DNA from: Pseudomarimonas salicorniae
Lineage (GTDB): Bacteria; Pseudomonadota; Gammaproteobacteria; Xanthomonadales; Xanthomonadaceae
NCBI RefSeq assembly: GCF_023156535.1
Contig: NZ_JALNMH010000001.1
Coordinates: 434,001-498,000, forward strand
Direction: 5' to 3'
DNA length: 64,000 bases
Under the pieces are notes generated by a model. The model was not told the DNA's origin. It made no database searches and saw only the letters and a program-made list of their open reading frames with translations. This document shows positions 1 to 9,508 of this stretch, piece after piece (position 1 is the stretch's first letter; the number at the start of each line of letters is the position of its first letter). A program made the translations under genes and the position numbers.

Positions 1-142
1 AAAAGCGGGCATCGCGGAAGTTTACGGGAAGGCTCACCGCTTCTTCGCCGGACGAAGCCGCCGCGGATCGGGCCATCGGCCTTGCCGCACCGCCGCATCC
101 GGCTCAGACTTGCGCCCTCCCCGCCCTGCAAGCCGAGATCCG

Positions 143-1516
143 ATGCCTGCCGCCCAGGTGCTGGTGGTCGACGACGAACCCGACATCCGCCAGCTCGTCC
201 AGGAGATCCTCGAAGACGAAGGCTATGCCGTGCGCACGGCCGCCCACGCCGAGGCGGCCCGGTCGGCGGTGGCGGAGCGGGTGCCCGATGCCATCCTGCT
301 CGACATCTGGATGCCGGAGACCGACGGCGTAGCCCTGCTGCGCGAATGGGCCGAGGGCCCGGGCCTGCCCTGCCCGGTGGTGATGATGTCCGGCCACGGC
401 ACGGTCGAGACCGCCGTCGAGGCCACGCGTCTGGGCGCCTGGGACTTCATCGAGAAACCGATCGCCCTGGCCAAGCTGCTGATCACCCTGCAGCGGGCGC
501 TGGAAGCCGGCGCCCTGCGCGAAGCCAACCAGGCCCTGCGCGCGCAGATCCTGCCCGAGCTGGCTCCGGTCGGCGACAGCGCGCCGATCCGCGCCCTGCG
601 CGAGCAGCTCGGCCGGCTCGCCCGCCACGAGGCGCCGGTGCTGCTGCGCGGCGAGGCCGGTACGCGCAAGGAGTCGCTGGCGCGCTGGTTGCACCAACTC
701 GGCGACCGCCGCGACGGGCCCTTCGTCACCGTCGCGGCCGGGGCGATCAGCGAGGCCCAGGCAGCCAGCACCCTGTTCGGCGCCGAGGAGGGCGGCGTGG
801 TCTCCCCCGGCCTGCTCGAGCGGGCCCAGGGCGGCAGCCTGTTCCTCGACGAGGTGGCGGCGCTCGGCCCCGAGCTGCAGCGGCGCCTGTGCGCCGCGCT
901 GGAGCGCCGCGAGCTGCTGCGCGTCGGCGGTCTCAAGCCGGTGCCGCTGGACGTGCGGGTCATCGCGGCCACCGCCATGGACCTGGAGGCCGAGCGCGCC
1001 GCCGGGCGCTTCCTCGATGAGCTGTACTTCCAGATCGCGGTCGTCCCGGTCGAGGTGCCCGCCCTGCGCGACTGCGTCGAGGACATTCCGGAGCTGGTCT
1101 CGAGCATTGTCGAGCAGCTGGCCCGCCAGCAGCTGCCGCCGCGCGAGTTCAGCACCGCGGCGCTCAAGCGCCTGGCCCGGCATGACTGGCCGGGCAATGC
1201 CCGCGAGCTGCGCAACCTGGTCCAGCGCCTGCTGCTGCTCGGCGAGCCCGGGCCGGTCAGCCTGGCCGAGGTCGAGTCCGCGCTCGGCCAGCGCGGGGCG
1301 GCCGCGCGGGAGCCCGGCGAGGGTTTCGAGGTCGCCCTCGACCTGCCCCTGCGCGAGGCCCGCGAGCGCTTCGAGCGCCACTATCTGCTGCAGCAGCTGC
1401 AGACCGTCGGTGGCAGCGTCGGCAAGCTGGCCAAACTGGCCGGCGTCGAGCGCACGCATCTCTATCGCAAGCTGAAAGAGCTGGGCGTGGACATCCGCGC
1501 CAGCAGGGAGGCCTGA
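143..1516 (+). CDS. ntrX: NtrX-like response regulator with degenerate AAA+ domain
   Basis: This is a 457-residue response regulator of the NtrC/NtrX type. It has a receiver domain (about residues 4-118, acidic pair D10/D11, phospho-acceptor D54, conserved K105), a central AAA+ domain (about 145-370) and a Fis-type helix-turn-helix at the C-terminus (about 425-455). The start at 143 puts the receiver strand directly after the initiator; an in-frame ATG at 110 would add 11 unrelated residues. The Walker A loop reads GEAGTRKE and Walker B is SLFLDE. The GAFTGA loop that contacts sigma-54 is absent: LFGAEEGGVV runs straight into SPGLLERAQGG. It therefore probably acts without sigma-54, as reported for several alphaproteobacterial NtrX proteins. 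The partner kinase gene ntrY is expected upstream, outside the window. It lies 21 bases before trkA and is likely cotranscribed with it. Confidence 0.85.
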   Translation: MPAAQVLVVDDEPDIRQLVQEILEDEGYAVRTAAHAEAARSAVAERVPDAILLDIWMPETDGVALLREWAEGPGLPCPVVMMSGHGTVETAVEATRLGAWDFIEKPIALAKLLITLQRALEAGALREANQALRAQILPELAPVGDSAPIRALREQLGRLARHEAPVLLRGEAGTRKESLARWLHQLGDRRDGPFVTVAAGAISEAQAASTLFGAEEGGVVSPGLLERAQGGSLFLDEVAALGPELQRRLCAALERRELLRVGGLKPVPLDVRVIAATAMDLEAERAAGRFLDELYFQIAVVPVEVPALRDCVEDIPELVSSIVEQLARQQLPPREFSTAALKRLARHDWPGNARELRNLVQRLLLLGEPGPVSLAEVESALGQRGAAAREPGEGFEVALDLPLREARERFERHYLLQQLQTVGGSVGKLAKLAGVERTHLYRKLKELGVDIRASREA

Positions 1517-1537
1517 CATGCCGGGGCACAGCTCGCC

Positions 1538-2914
1538 ATGAAAATCATCATCCTCGGTGCCGGCCAGGTCGGCTCTTCGGTGGCCGCGGCGCTGTCATCG
1601 GAGAACAACGACATCACCGTGGTCGACAACGACCCCTCCAAGCTCAAGGAGCTGGCCGAGCGGCTCGACATCCGCACCGTGCAGGGCCATGCCTCGCTGC
1701 CCAGCGTGCTCGGCCATGCCGGCGCCGAGGACGCCGACCTGATCATCGCCCTGACCTCCAGCGACGAGGTCAACCTGATCGCCTGCGAGATGGCGGATAT
1801 CGTCTACAAGACGCCGACCAAGATCGCCCGCCTGCGCGAGGCGGAGTACCTGCAGCACCCCGAGCTGACCGCCAAGACCCGCGCCGCGGTGGACGTGGCG
1901 ATCAGCCCGGAGGGTCTGGTCTGCCAGCACGTGCAGCGCCTGATCGAATATCCCGGCGCGCTGCAGGTGCTGGACTTCGCCGACGGCCGTGCCCAGCTGG
2001 TGGCGGTTCGCGCGGTACCCGGCGGCGCCCTGGTCGGGCACGAGATCCGCGACCTGCGCACCCATCTTCCCGAGGAGGTCGACGCCCGCGTGGCGGCGAT
2101 CTTCCGCGACGGCCGGCCGATCATCCCCGAGGCCAGCACCCGCATCGAGTCCGGCGACGAGGTCTTCTTCCTCGCCGACCGCCGCGACATCCGCACCGTG
2201 ATGAGCGAGCTGCGCCGGGTGGAACGGCCGGTGAAGCGCGTGTTCATCGCCGGCGGCGGCAATATCGGTCGCAACCTCGCCCGGGCTCTGGAAAGCCAGT
2301 TCAACGTCAAGGTGCTGGAGCGCAGCAAGGACCGCGCCAAGCGCATCGCCGAGGACCTGCTCAACTCCATCGTGCTGGTCGGCGACTGCGCCGACGAGGC
2401 CCTGCTGCGCGAGGAGAACATCGACCAGACCGACGTCTACTGCGCGCTGACCAATGACGACGAGGCCAACATCCTCTCGGCGATGCTGGCCAAGCGGCTC
2501 GGTTGCCAGCGGGTCATCGCCCTGATCAACCGCCCGGCCTACGCCGAGCTGGTCGAGGGCGGCACCATCGACATCGCGGTCAGCCCGCAGCAGGTAACGC
2601 TCGGCGCCCTGCTGACCTGGATCCGCCAGGGCACGATGGTTCGCGTGCACTCGCTGCGCCGCGGCATGGCCGAGGCGATCGAGGCGGTCGCGGTCGGCGA
2701 CCGGCGCACGTCCAAGGTGATCGGCCGCGCGCTGGAGGAGCTGCAGCTGCCCGATGCCGCCACCATCGGCGGCATCGTCCGTGGCGAGAAGCTGCTGATC
2801 GCGCACCATGACGTGGTGATCGAGCCCAACGACCACGTCATCGTGTTCCTGGTCGACAAGCGCCAGCTGTCCAAGGTGGAAGCGCTGTTCCGCACCGACG
2901 CGACCTGGATCTGA
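1538..2914 (+). CDS. trkA: Trk system potassium uptake protein TrkA
   Basis: This is the 458-residue cytoplasmic NAD(H)-binding regulator of the Trk potassium channel. It has the usual full length and two tandem RCK units. The first Rossmann motif, GAGQVG, is at residues 7-12. The second, GGGNIG, lies near residue 240. Each is followed by a TrkA-C type subdomain. TrkA binds the cytoplasmic side of TrkH and gates potassium uptake. The gene follows ntrX by 21 bases and trkH begins two bases after its stop codon, so ntrX-trkA-trkH reads as one transcription unit. Confidence 0.95.
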   Translation: MKIIILGAGQVGSSVAAALSSENNDITVVDNDPSKLKELAERLDIRTVQGHASLPSVLGHAGAEDADLIIALTSSDEVNLIACEMADIVYKTPTKIARLREAEYLQHPELTAKTRAAVDVAISPEGLVCQHVQRLIEYPGALQVLDFADGRAQLVAVRAVPGGALVGHEIRDLRTHLPEEVDARVAAIFRDGRPIIPEASTRIESGDEVFFLADRRDIRTVMSELRRVERPVKRVFIAGGGNIGRNLARALESQFNVKVLERSKDRAKRIAEDLLNSIVLVGDCADEALLREENIDQTDVYCALTNDDEANILSAMLAKRLGCQRVIALINRPAYAELVEGGTIDIAVSPQQVTLGALLTWIRQGTMVRVHSLRRGMAEAIEAVAVGDRRTSKVIGRALEELQLPDAATIGGIVRGEKLLIAHHDVVIEPNDHVIVFLVDKRQLSKVEALFRTDATWI

Positions 2915-2916
2915 GC

Positions 2917-4383
2917 GTGCTCGAGTCACTGCCGCTGCGGCTGAAGGCCATGCTCCGGGTGCTCGGCGTGATCATCGCGCTCTCCTCGTTCTCCAAGCTG
3001 CCTCCGGCCCTGCTCGCCGTCGCGCTCGGCGAGGACACCGCGCACGTGTTCTTCAGCAGCTTCGCTCTGACCGCGGCGCTCGGTGCCCTGCTCTGGTGGC
3101 CGTTCCGCCAGGTCCACTACGAACTGCGCCTGCGCGACGGCTTCCTCATCGTGACCCTGACCTGGCTGCTGGCCAGCCTCGTGTCTTCGCTGCCCTTCAT
3201 GTATGCGCCGCCCAACCTCAGCTTCACCGCGGCGATGTTCGAGGCGACCTCGGGCCTGACCACCACCGGGGCGACCATCATCGTCGGCCTCGACGAGCTG
3301 CCGAAATCGGTGCTGTTCTACCGCCAGTTCCTGCAGTTCATCGGCGGCATGGGCGTGGTCGTGCTCTCGGTGGCGATCCTGCCGATGCTGAAGATCGGCG
3401 GCACCCAGCTGTTCCGCGCCGAAAGCGGCGGGATGACCCGCGACACCAAGCTCACCCCGCGCATCGCCGACACCGCCAAGGCCCTGTGGGGCGTGTACAT
3501 CGGGCTGAACCTGCTCTGCGCGCTGGCCTTCTGGGCGGGCGGCATGAACCTGTTCGACGCCGTCTGCCACGCGATGGCGACCATCTCCACCGCCGGCTTC
3601 TCGCCCTACGACGCCAGCTTCGGCCACTTCGACAGCGACCTGCTGGAGTGGATCGCGGTGGTCTTCATGCTGGTCGGCGGCATCAACTTCGGCCTGCATT
3701 TCCTGGCCTGGCGGCGGGCCACCATGGGCGTGTTCTTCACCGACTCCGAGCTCAAGGCCTTCCTGCGCATCGTCGGCGTGGTGAGCGTTGTGGTCGGCCT
3801 GATCCTGTTCCTCGGCGGCGACTTCGAAAGCCCCTACGATGCCTTCCGCCACGCCACCTTCCAGGTGGTCTCGAACATCACCACCACCGGTTTCGCCACC
3901 ACCGGGTTCTCGGCCTGGTCCGGCATGGCGCCGCTGCTGCTGGTCGGCCTTGCGATCATCGGCGGCTGCGCCGGCTCGACCACCTCGGGACTGAAGATTG
4001 CCCGCGTGGTCATGCTGATGCGCCAGGGCTACCGCGAGGTCAAGCAGCTGGTCCACCCGCGAGGGCGGTTCCTGGTCAAGATGGGCGGGCGTCCGGTGTC
4101 CGAGAGCGTCGTGCTATCGGTGTCCGGCTTCATTGCGCTGTGGATGTTCTGCTTCATCGCCATGGTCCTGGCCATGAACGCCACCGGGCTCGACATCCTG
4201 TCCAGCTTCGGCGCCACGGTGGCGACCTTCGCCAACCTCGGCCCCGGCCTCGGCGACGTCGCCAGCAACTTCGCCGACGTCAACGGCGTGGCGGTCTGGC
4301 TCGGCACCTTCGGCATGCTGCTGGGGCGTCTGGAGGTGTTTTCCGTGCTGGTCCTGCTCACGCCGAGCTTCTGGCGCGAGTAG
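2917..4383 (+). CDS. trkH: Trk potassium uptake channel TrkH
   Basis: This is a 488-residue polytopic inner-membrane protein of the TrkH/KtrB family, the potassium-conducting subunit. Four selectivity-filter-like segments are visible, each with a TTTG/STAG-type core: [30 protein letters not shown] and [11 protein letters not shown]. It begins with GTG two bases after the trkA stop, so translation is probably coupled. Its last 270 bases overlap the 3' end of the convergent PH-domain gene on the minus strand, which is an unusually long antisense overlap. Confidence 0.95.
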   Translation: MLESLPLRLKAMLRVLGVIIALSSFSKLPPALLAVALGEDTAHVFFSSFALTAALGALLWWPFRQVHYELRLRDGFLIVTLTWLLASLVSSLPFMYAPPNLSFTAAMFEATSGLTTTGATIIVGLDELPKSVLFYRQFLQFIGGMGVVVLSVAILPMLKIGGTQLFRAESGGMTRDTKLTPRIADTAKALWGVYIGLNLLCALAFWAGGMNLFDAVCHAMATISTAGFSPYDASFGHFDSDLLEWIAVVFMLVGGINFGLHFLAWRRATMGVFFTDSELKAFLRIVGVVSVVVGLILFLGGDFESPYDAFRHATFQVVSNITTTGFATTGFSAWSGMAPLLLVGLAIIGGCAGSTTSGLKIARVVMLMRQGYREVKQLVHPRGRFLVKMGGRPVSESVVLSVSGFIALWMFCFIAMVLAMNATGLDILSSFGATVATFANLGPGLGDVASNFADVNGVAVWLGTFGMLLGRLEVFSVLVLLTPSFWRE

Positions 4384-5892
4384 CGCATCCTCCAGCTCTG
4401 CGCTGAGCTCGGCGAGCAGCTCGCGGGCGACCGCGTAGGGCAGGGAGCGCAGCACCGTGGCGCCGCGCCACTGCGAGGCCCCGGCGCTGTCCGCCACCAG
4501 ATCGGCCATTCCGGCGCGGCGGTCGAACGGGCTTTGCACGAGACGCAGCACCTGGATACGCGACAGATCGAGCATCTGCCACTCGCGCTCCAGCCAGCCG
4601 TAGCGCCAGAACAGCAGGTTACCGCGGCGGGCGAAACCGGCGAAGCGGGCGCTGGCCCGGGCATGCTGGATGGGCAGCAGGACCGCGGCCAGCATGGGCA
4701 TGGCCTGCGGGCCGAAGCCGATCAGCTGCATGCAGACGATGCCGAGCACGATCAGCGACGGCCACAGCGCCCAGCGGCGCCAGGCCAGCGGATGCACCGG
4801 CTCCCAGTCCAGCGCCTCCAGATCGGCCTCGGGCAGCCAGCGCCGCAGCAGGGCATCAGCCCGCTGTCGCGGCGCCACCGGCACCAGTGACTCACCGGCG
4901 CGCTCCTCGTTTACCGCGGCGCTGCCGGCGGTCTCCGCGCTGAGGGTGCGCAGGCCCACGGCGCGCAGCAGGAAGGGTTCGCCGAGGATCCAGCGCTGCA
5001 CCTTGTGCACCGGCACATGCGCACGTAGCCGGGTCAGCAGGCCACCTTCGGCGGACAGGCGCACGCCTTCTTCGCGAAGGGTGAAGCCATGGAAGCGCAG
5101 CACGGTCAGGATCACGCCCAGCAGGCGCAGGGCCAGCGAGGCAGCGGTGAACAGCAGCACCGCGGTGAGCAGGAAGGACAGGCCGAAGACCACGCCGCCC
5201 AGCCATTGGTAGACCGACTCCGCGCCGTTGGCGGCCATCCGCCCCATGCTGCCGATATCCAGCTGCCAGGCGGCACCGAAAATGGCGGCGATGACGATCA
5301 TGCCGCGGTTGCTGGACAGCCCGAGCCAGATCAGGTGGTGCAGCGGAATCCGCAGCAGCGGCTCGCCCGCTTCGGCGATTCCGGCGGATGCCTCGGTGCC
5401 GGCCCCGCGGGGATCCTGCGCCTCGCGTCGGGCTGCGCGGATCAGCGATTCCAGCGACTCGGCATCGCGCAGCGAAAGCACGCGCATCTGCGCTTCGGCC
5501 TCGACTCCGGCGCGGGCGGACTCGAGGCGCACCTCGGCGACCTTGAACAGACGGTGCAGCAGGTTCTGCTGCAGCACGATATTGCTGATCCGGGCGAAGG
5601 GCACGTGGCGCTCGGCGCGGGTGAACCAGCCCGAGCGGACCACCAGCTCGTCGCGTTCGATGCGGAAACGATAGGTGTAGTAGCGGAACACCGCGGCCAG
5701 GGTCAGTGCACCGGCGGCGACGGCGGCCGCGGCTTCCTGCCAGTCGCCGCCGCGGCCGAAGACCAGCAGGGCGATCAGCGGAAGGGCGAACTCGCGCAGC
5801 TGGGCCAGCAGCACGAACAGCCAGGACCACGGGTGCAGCCGGCGCTCGCCGGCGGCGACCAGGGCCTCGGCGCGCTCAGAGCTGCCGGTCAT
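4114..5892 (-). CDS. PH domain-containing membrane protein (YdbT-like)
   Basis: This 592-residue membrane protein carries three bacterial PH domains of the YdbT type, at about residues 55-140, 255-320 and 415-500. Hydrophobic membrane segments lie between them. YdbT/YdbS pairs occur next to each other in many bacteria; their function is poorly known and envelope-related. The ATG at 5892 overlaps the upstream YdbS-like gene by 17 bases. After the last PH domain (ending near residue 500 in [11 protein letters not shown]) the frame runs on for about 90 residues antisense to trkH. That tail is rich in His, Glu, Gln and Gly and resembles a shadow translation, so it may be read-through after loss of a stop codon. 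Family assignment is firm; the role of the tail is not. Confidence 0.8.
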   Translation of the reverse strand: MTGSSERAEALVAAGERRLHPWSWLFVLLAQLREFALPLIALLVFGRGGDWQEAAAAVAAGALTLAAVFRYYTYRFRIERDELVVRSGWFTRAERHVPFARISNIVLQQNLLHRLFKVAEVRLESARAGVEAEAQMRVLSLRDAESLESLIRAARREAQDPRGAGTEASAGIAEAGEPLLRIPLHHLIWLGLSSNRGMIVIAAIFGAAWQLDIGSMGRMAANGAESVYQWLGGVVFGLSFLLTAVLLFTAASLALRLLGVILTVLRFHGFTLREEGVRLSAEGGLLTRLRAHVPVHKVQRWILGEPFLLRAVGLRTLSAETAGSAAVNEERAGESLVPVAPRQRADALLRRWLPEADLEALDWEPVHPLAWRRWALWPSLIVLGIVCMQLIGFGPQAMPMLAAVLLPIQHARASARFAGFARRGNLLFWRYGWLEREWQMLDLSRIQVLRLVQSPFDRRAGMADLVADSAGASQWRGATVLRSLPYAVARELLAELSAELEDALLAPEARREQDQHGKHLQTPQQHAEGAEPDRHAVDVGEVAGDVAEAGAEVGEGRHRGAEAGQDVEPGGVHGQDHGDEAEHPQRNEAGHR

Positions 5893-6382
5893 GGCCCTGC
5901 AGCAAGGCATCGCGCAGCGCCAGCGCGCGCTCGGCTGGCAGGCCGGCGAGACGGATCGCGGCGGATTCGGTGCCGGCGGTGAACACGGTCAGGTCGGCAA
6001 GGCCCCAACGCCGGTCCAGCGGCCCCTGGTGGACATCGGTGTGCTGGACCCGCGAGCGCAGCACGCGGATGCGGCTGCGCCACCAGACGCCGCGGCGGAT
6101 CTCCAGGCCCCGTGCATCGAGACGGTAGCGGGTGCGGGCGAAGCGCAGGGCGGCGTAGCGCCAGCCGAGCATCACCGCCAGCGCGCCGACGGCCAGCGCC
6201 AGCAGGCCCAGCATCCAGCGCTCGTCGGGCACCCACTCGTTGGCCCTCAGAACGATCCACAGGGCCAGCACGGGCACCAGGCCGAAGCCCATGCCGACCA
6301 GGCAGGCGGTCATCCGCATGCCGAGGATCGCCCGCGGGTGCAGGGCCTCGAAGCTGTCCAGCTCGTTCGATTCTGCGCTCAT
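5876..6382 (-). CDS. PH domain-containing membrane protein (YdbS-like)
   Basis: This is a 168-residue protein with two adjacent hydrophobic helices near the N-terminus (about residues 23-70) and then one bacterial PH domain. The PH core includes the stretch RYRLDARGLEIRRGVWW and the RVQHTDVHQGPLDRRWGLADL region typical of YdbS proteins. It partners the larger YdbT-like protein encoded just downstream, with which it overlaps by 17 bases. Its start codon overlaps the stop of the upstream acyltransferase gene by four bases. The overlaps indicate a translationally coupled operon. Confidence 0.85.
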   Translation of the reverse strand: MSAESNELDSFEALHPRAILGMRMTACLVGMGFGLVPVLALWIVLRANEWVPDERWMLGLLALAVGALAVMLGWRYAALRFARTRYRLDARGLEIRRGVWWRSRIRVLRSRVQHTDVHQGPLDRRWGLADLTVFTAGTESAAIRLAGLPAERALALRDALLQGHDRQL

Positions 6383-7317
6383 GCATCCCCCGACGCGTCG
6401 GCGGCTGGCGCGTGACCGGCAAGATAGGGATTGGTCAGCCCCGGCGCGGCCCGCGAGAAGCGCTTGTAGGTCCACTGGTACTGCTCGGGGGCCAGGGCGA
6501 CGCAGGCCTCGACGCCGGCGTTCAGCGCCGCGGTGGCGACCCCGGGATCGGGATCGGCAATGCCCGGCAGGGCCGGCAGGAAATGCACAGCAAAGCCGCG
6601 CGCGTCCGGCAGCCGCCGGGCGACGCCGAAGACCACCTCGACCCCGGCCCGCGCGGCCAGCCGGGAGAGCAGGGTCATGGTCAGCGCCGGGCGGCCGAAG
6701 AAGGGCGCGAACTCGCCCTCGCCGACCTTGGGCTGCTGGTCCGGAAGGATGCCGAGGATGCGACCGTCCTTCAGCGCCTTGAGCATCTTGCGCACGCTGG
6801 AGGGCTGCGCCGGCAGCTGCTCGACGGCATCGCCGCCGCGGCCGCTGAGCAGGATCTCCCCGGCCGGCCCCCACTGCGGCTCGCGGTAGACGATGGACAG
6901 AGGCCCACAGGCGGCAAGGTAGTGGCCGAACAGCTCCCAGTTGCCAAGGTGCGGCGCGGCGACGATCACCCCGCGGCCGTCGGCCCGCGCCGCGTCGAGC
7001 AGCTCGCGACCGTGGACCTCGACGATCCAGCGCTGGCTGGCGGCCGCTGGGCGGGTCCAGATCCGCGCGCATTCGAGCACGGCGCAGGCCGTGTGGCGGA
7101 GCGTGGCGCGGTGCATCGCCTTACGCGTGGCGGCGTCGCGCCGGGCGAAGCACAGCGCCACGTTGACCCGGGCCACCCGCGACTCGCGCGTATCCAGACG
7201 CGCACTGCACCAGGCCAGCGCCGCAGCCAGCCGCTGCAGGGCCGCCAGCGGCAGGGCGCCGAGCAGGCCAAGCAGGGTCCGGGCGATGGTTGTCAGCCAG
7301 CGGTTGGGAGCGGTCAT
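6379..7317 (-). CDS. Lipid A lauroyl/myristoyl acyltransferase family protein (LpxL/HtrB-type)
   Basis: This 312-residue member of the LpxL/LpxM/HtrB family has an N-terminal hydrophobic segment and the catalytic H(X)4(D/E) motif, seen as HLGNWE at about residues 121-126. A second conserved block, ILPDQQPKVGEGEFAPFFG, lies near residues 190-210. Family members transfer a secondary acyl chain to Kdo2-lipid A at the inner face of the cytoplasmic membrane. Acyl-chain specificity cannot be read from sequence. It is first in a run with the two PH-domain genes, whose start overlaps its stop by four bases. Confidence 0.88.
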   Translation of the reverse strand: MTAPNRWLTTIARTLLGLLGALPLAALQRLAAALAWCSARLDTRESRVARVNVALCFARRDAATRKAMHRATLRHTACAVLECARIWTRPAAASQRWIVEVHGRELLDAARADGRGVIVAAPHLGNWELFGHYLAACGPLSIVYREPQWGPAGEILLSGRGGDAVEQLPAQPSSVRKMLKALKDGRILGILPDQQPKVGEGEFAPFFGRPALTMTLLSRLAARAGVEVVFGVARRLPDARGFAVHFLPALPGIADPDPGVATAALNAGVEACVALAPEQYQWTYKRFSRAAPGLTNPYLAGHAPAADASGDA

Positions 7318-7329
7318 GGGGGCCCGAGT

Positions 7330-8256
7330 CTAAACGCGCCGCCGGCCGAGCAGGCTGGTCAGGATCGATCCGCCGACCACCAGGGCCGCACCGAGGCCGC
7401 CCAGCAGGCCGATCGACTCCGGGCTGACCCAGACCGGCGCCAGGCGATGCGCCACCTCGACCGTGACCAGGGTCAGCAGCGGGGTCAGCGCCAGCACCAC
7501 CGAGACCCGCGAGGCCTCCCAGTGGGCGAGCGCCTCGGCGAAGGCGCCGTAGGCAGCCAGAGTGTTGAACGCGCAGTAGACCAGAAGCCACCACTGTGTT
7601 GAGGACAGCGTCCACAGCCGGGCCGGCTCGGCGAAGGGCAGCAGCACGACCGCCGCCAGCAGGTAGATGCACCAGAGGATGGTCTGCGAGCCGAGCTGGC
7701 GCAGCAGCTGCTTCTGCAGCAGCGCGTAGATCGCCCAGACCAGGGCGGCCAGCACGATCAGCGCGGCGCCCGTGCCGTAGGCGCCGGCGTCGGCCTGCCG
7801 GCCGAGCTGATCGGCGAAGAAGAGTCCGAGGCCGCCGGTGACCAGGAGCAGGCCGAGCCACTGGCCGAGGCTGAAGCGCTCGCCGAAGACGAAGATCCCG
7901 CCCAGCGCCATCAGCAGGGGGGCGAGCTGGATCAGCAGCTGGGCATTGCCCGGTGAGGTACGGTCGAGGCCGAACAGGTAGAACACGTAGTTGCCGATCA
8001 GCGTTGCTCCGGCGAGCAGCAGCAGCCCCCAGTGCCGAGGTGCCAGCCGGGCCAGCGGCGCGAAGCCGCGGCGGCTGGCCAGCCACAGGCCCATGCCCAG
8101 CGCGGCAAAGGCGAAGCGGAACCAGGTCACGGTCAGCGCGTCCAGCGCCCCGAGCACGCCCTTCAGGGCCACCGGCAGGGTGGCCCAGAACGAGGCGGTG
8201 GCGAAGGCGAGCAGCAGGCCGAGCTGCCAGCGGCCGGAAACGGTATGCAGGGACAT
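7330..8256 (-). CDS. EamA/DMT-family transporter
   Basis: This 308-residue inner-membrane protein has about ten hydrophobic helices arranged as two five-helix EamA repeats, typical of drug/metabolite transporters. The chosen ATG at 8256 begins directly before the first helix; an upstream extension in the same frame is arginine- and proline-rich and unlikely to be translated. Substrate cannot be predicted. It is divergent from the lipoprotein gene at 8375, leaving a 118-base shared intergenic region, and its stop is 12 bases before the LpxL-type gene start. Confidence 0.85.
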   Translation of the reverse strand: MSLHTVSGRWQLGLLLAFATASFWATLPVALKGVLGALDALTVTWFRFAFAALGMGLWLASRRGFAPLARLAPRHWGLLLLAGATLIGNYVFYLFGLDRTSPGNAQLLIQLAPLLMALGGIFVFGERFSLGQWLGLLLVTGGLGLFFADQLGRQADAGAYGTGAALIVLAALVWAIYALLQKQLLRQLGSQTILWCIYLLAAVVLLPFAEPARLWTLSSTQWWLLVYCAFNTLAAYGAFAEALAHWEASRVSVVLALTPLLTLVTVEVAHRLAPVWVSPESIGLLGGLGAALVVGGSILTSLLGRRRV

Positions 8257-8374
8257 GCGGGCAACTCTGGGAGGCGGGCGCGCAGTGTAGGCGGCCGGGC
8301 GCAGCGGTGGCGTACCGGCTTGCAAGGGCCGCCCCCCCGGGTATGCTGCCGGCGGACCCGACCGAGGACGCCCC

Positions 8375-8779
8375 ATGCGCCATGCCTTGATCCTGCTTAC
8401 CCTCCTGCTGCTCGGCGCCTGCGCAGGCAAGAGCGGCAGCACCAGCAAGCTGCAGGAGACCCTGTACGCCTACCAGAGCACGATCCGCTGGGGCGATCTG
8501 ACCGGCGCTCTGGCCTTTGTCGACCCCGACCTGCGCGAGAAGCAGGCGCCGAGCAGCCTCGAGGAACGCCGTCTGGCCCAGCTGCAGGTCGCGGGGTACT
8601 ACGTGCAGGGCAGCCAGCAGGTCGGCGAGGGCGAGTACGAGCAGATCGTCGAGATCCGCCTGGTCAACCGCAACACCCAGGTCGAGCGCAGCGTCATCGA
8701 CCGCCAGACCTGGCGCTGGAGCGTCGAGGACAAGGCCTGGTGGTTGACCTCGGGCCTGCCGGATTTCTCCCAACGTTGA
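8375..8779 (+). CDS. Small hypothetical lipoprotein
   Basis: This 134-residue protein begins with a signal peptide ending in a lipobox (LLGAC, Cys at about residue 16), so it should be lipidated and exported. The mature part (QETLYAYQSTIRWGDL and onwards) resembles small uncharacterised lipoproteins of this order, with a mixed alpha/beta fold that could be NTF2-like; that fold is only an inference. Its last 36 codons are duplicated as a gene fragment at 9621-9727. A short GC stem (8785-8803) follows the stop codon. Confidence 0.8.
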   Translation: MRHALILLTLLLLGACAGKSGSTSKLQETLYAYQSTIRWGDLTGALAFVDPDLREKQAPSSLEERRLAQLQVAGYYVQGSQQVGEGEYEQIVEIRLVNRNTQVERSVIDRQTWRWSVEDKAWWLTSGLPDFSQR

Positions 8780-8784
8780 ACCGA

Positions 8785-8803
8785 GGCCCGCTGGCAGCGG
8801 GCC
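8785..8803 (+). terminator. GC-rich stem-loop after the lipoprotein gene
   Basis: A perfect 7-base stem, GGCCCGC and GCGGGCC with loop TGGCA, lies six bases after the stop codon at 8779. There is no T-run, so intrinsic termination is uncertain. A comparable stem also follows the duplicated fragment of this gene. Confidence 0.35.
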
Positions 8804-9031
8804 AGACCCGCAGCCGTTCGCGCTTCCGCGCAGAATCGCGCCGCGAGCACGGATCCAAGAGCCGGTCGGGAGGCTCCGCAGCAGTGGATCCCGCCTGACA
8901 CCCCGCCTGACACCCGGTTCCGGCATCGGAAGGCGACTGCATGGGCCGGATCGAGCCGGGGCGGAAGCTGCACAGGGTGGCCCCACCCCGGCCACCACGA
9001 CCCGCGCGACACCTACAACGCGCCTGGCGCT

Positions 9032-9508
9032 TCAGCGTGGCTCAAACACTACTTCCAATCGATCGATCGAGGCGCCGGGCCAGATCAGGCAGTGGGCAGT
9101 GATGTCCACACCGCGCTGTTTCGGATCCGTCGCCACCTGGATCAACCCCTGACCTCCGCGCCATTCGACCCACTCCACCGTTTCGTCTCGGCCACCTGCG
9201 GGATGGACACGGCAATAGGCGGAGTTCTGGCCGGGATCGCTCAGCCAGATCCGGTATTCGGTCGCCTGATGGGTCGGATAGATGGCGCTCAGCGGACAGG
9301 CTGCCATGAATACATCCGCCCAGCTCCCCGGCTCCGCAGTATTGACCAGGCTGCCGGCGTCAAACTCGTAGCGGTCCGTCGGCAGATGGTTGGACGGCTT
9401 GCAGACCGCTGCGGACTGACCGTGGATGAAGGCTTCCGCTGCATGGGCCGGCTGCATCAACATCGTCAGCAGAGCCGGCAGGCACAGAAAGGGAGCACGG
9501 CTTCTCAT
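9032..9508 (-). CDS. Hypothetical exported protein
   Basis: This 158-residue protein has a clear Sec signal peptide with an AHA-AEA-type cleavage site at about residue 23. The mature protein has four cysteines (in AVCKPS, AACPLS, AYCRVH and AHCLIW), likely forming two periplasmic disulfides. I do not recognise the family. It is antisense to its neighbours and sits between a lipoprotein gene and a truncated copy of that gene, in a patch that looks rearranged. Confidence 0.6.
   Translation of the reverse strand: MRSRAPFLCLPALLTMLMQPAHAAEAFIHGQSAAVCKPSNHLPTDRYEFDAGSLVNTAEPGSWADVFMAACPLSAIYPTHQATEYRIWLSDPGQNSAYCRVHPAGGRDETVEWVEWRGGQGLIQVATDPKQRGVDITAHCLIWPGASIDRLEVVFEPR

Noticed and set aside
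1-142. Possible 3' end of ntrY before ntrX
   Set aside because: All plus-strand frames were read across these bases and none resembles a histidine kinase C-terminus, and no stop codon marks a gene end.
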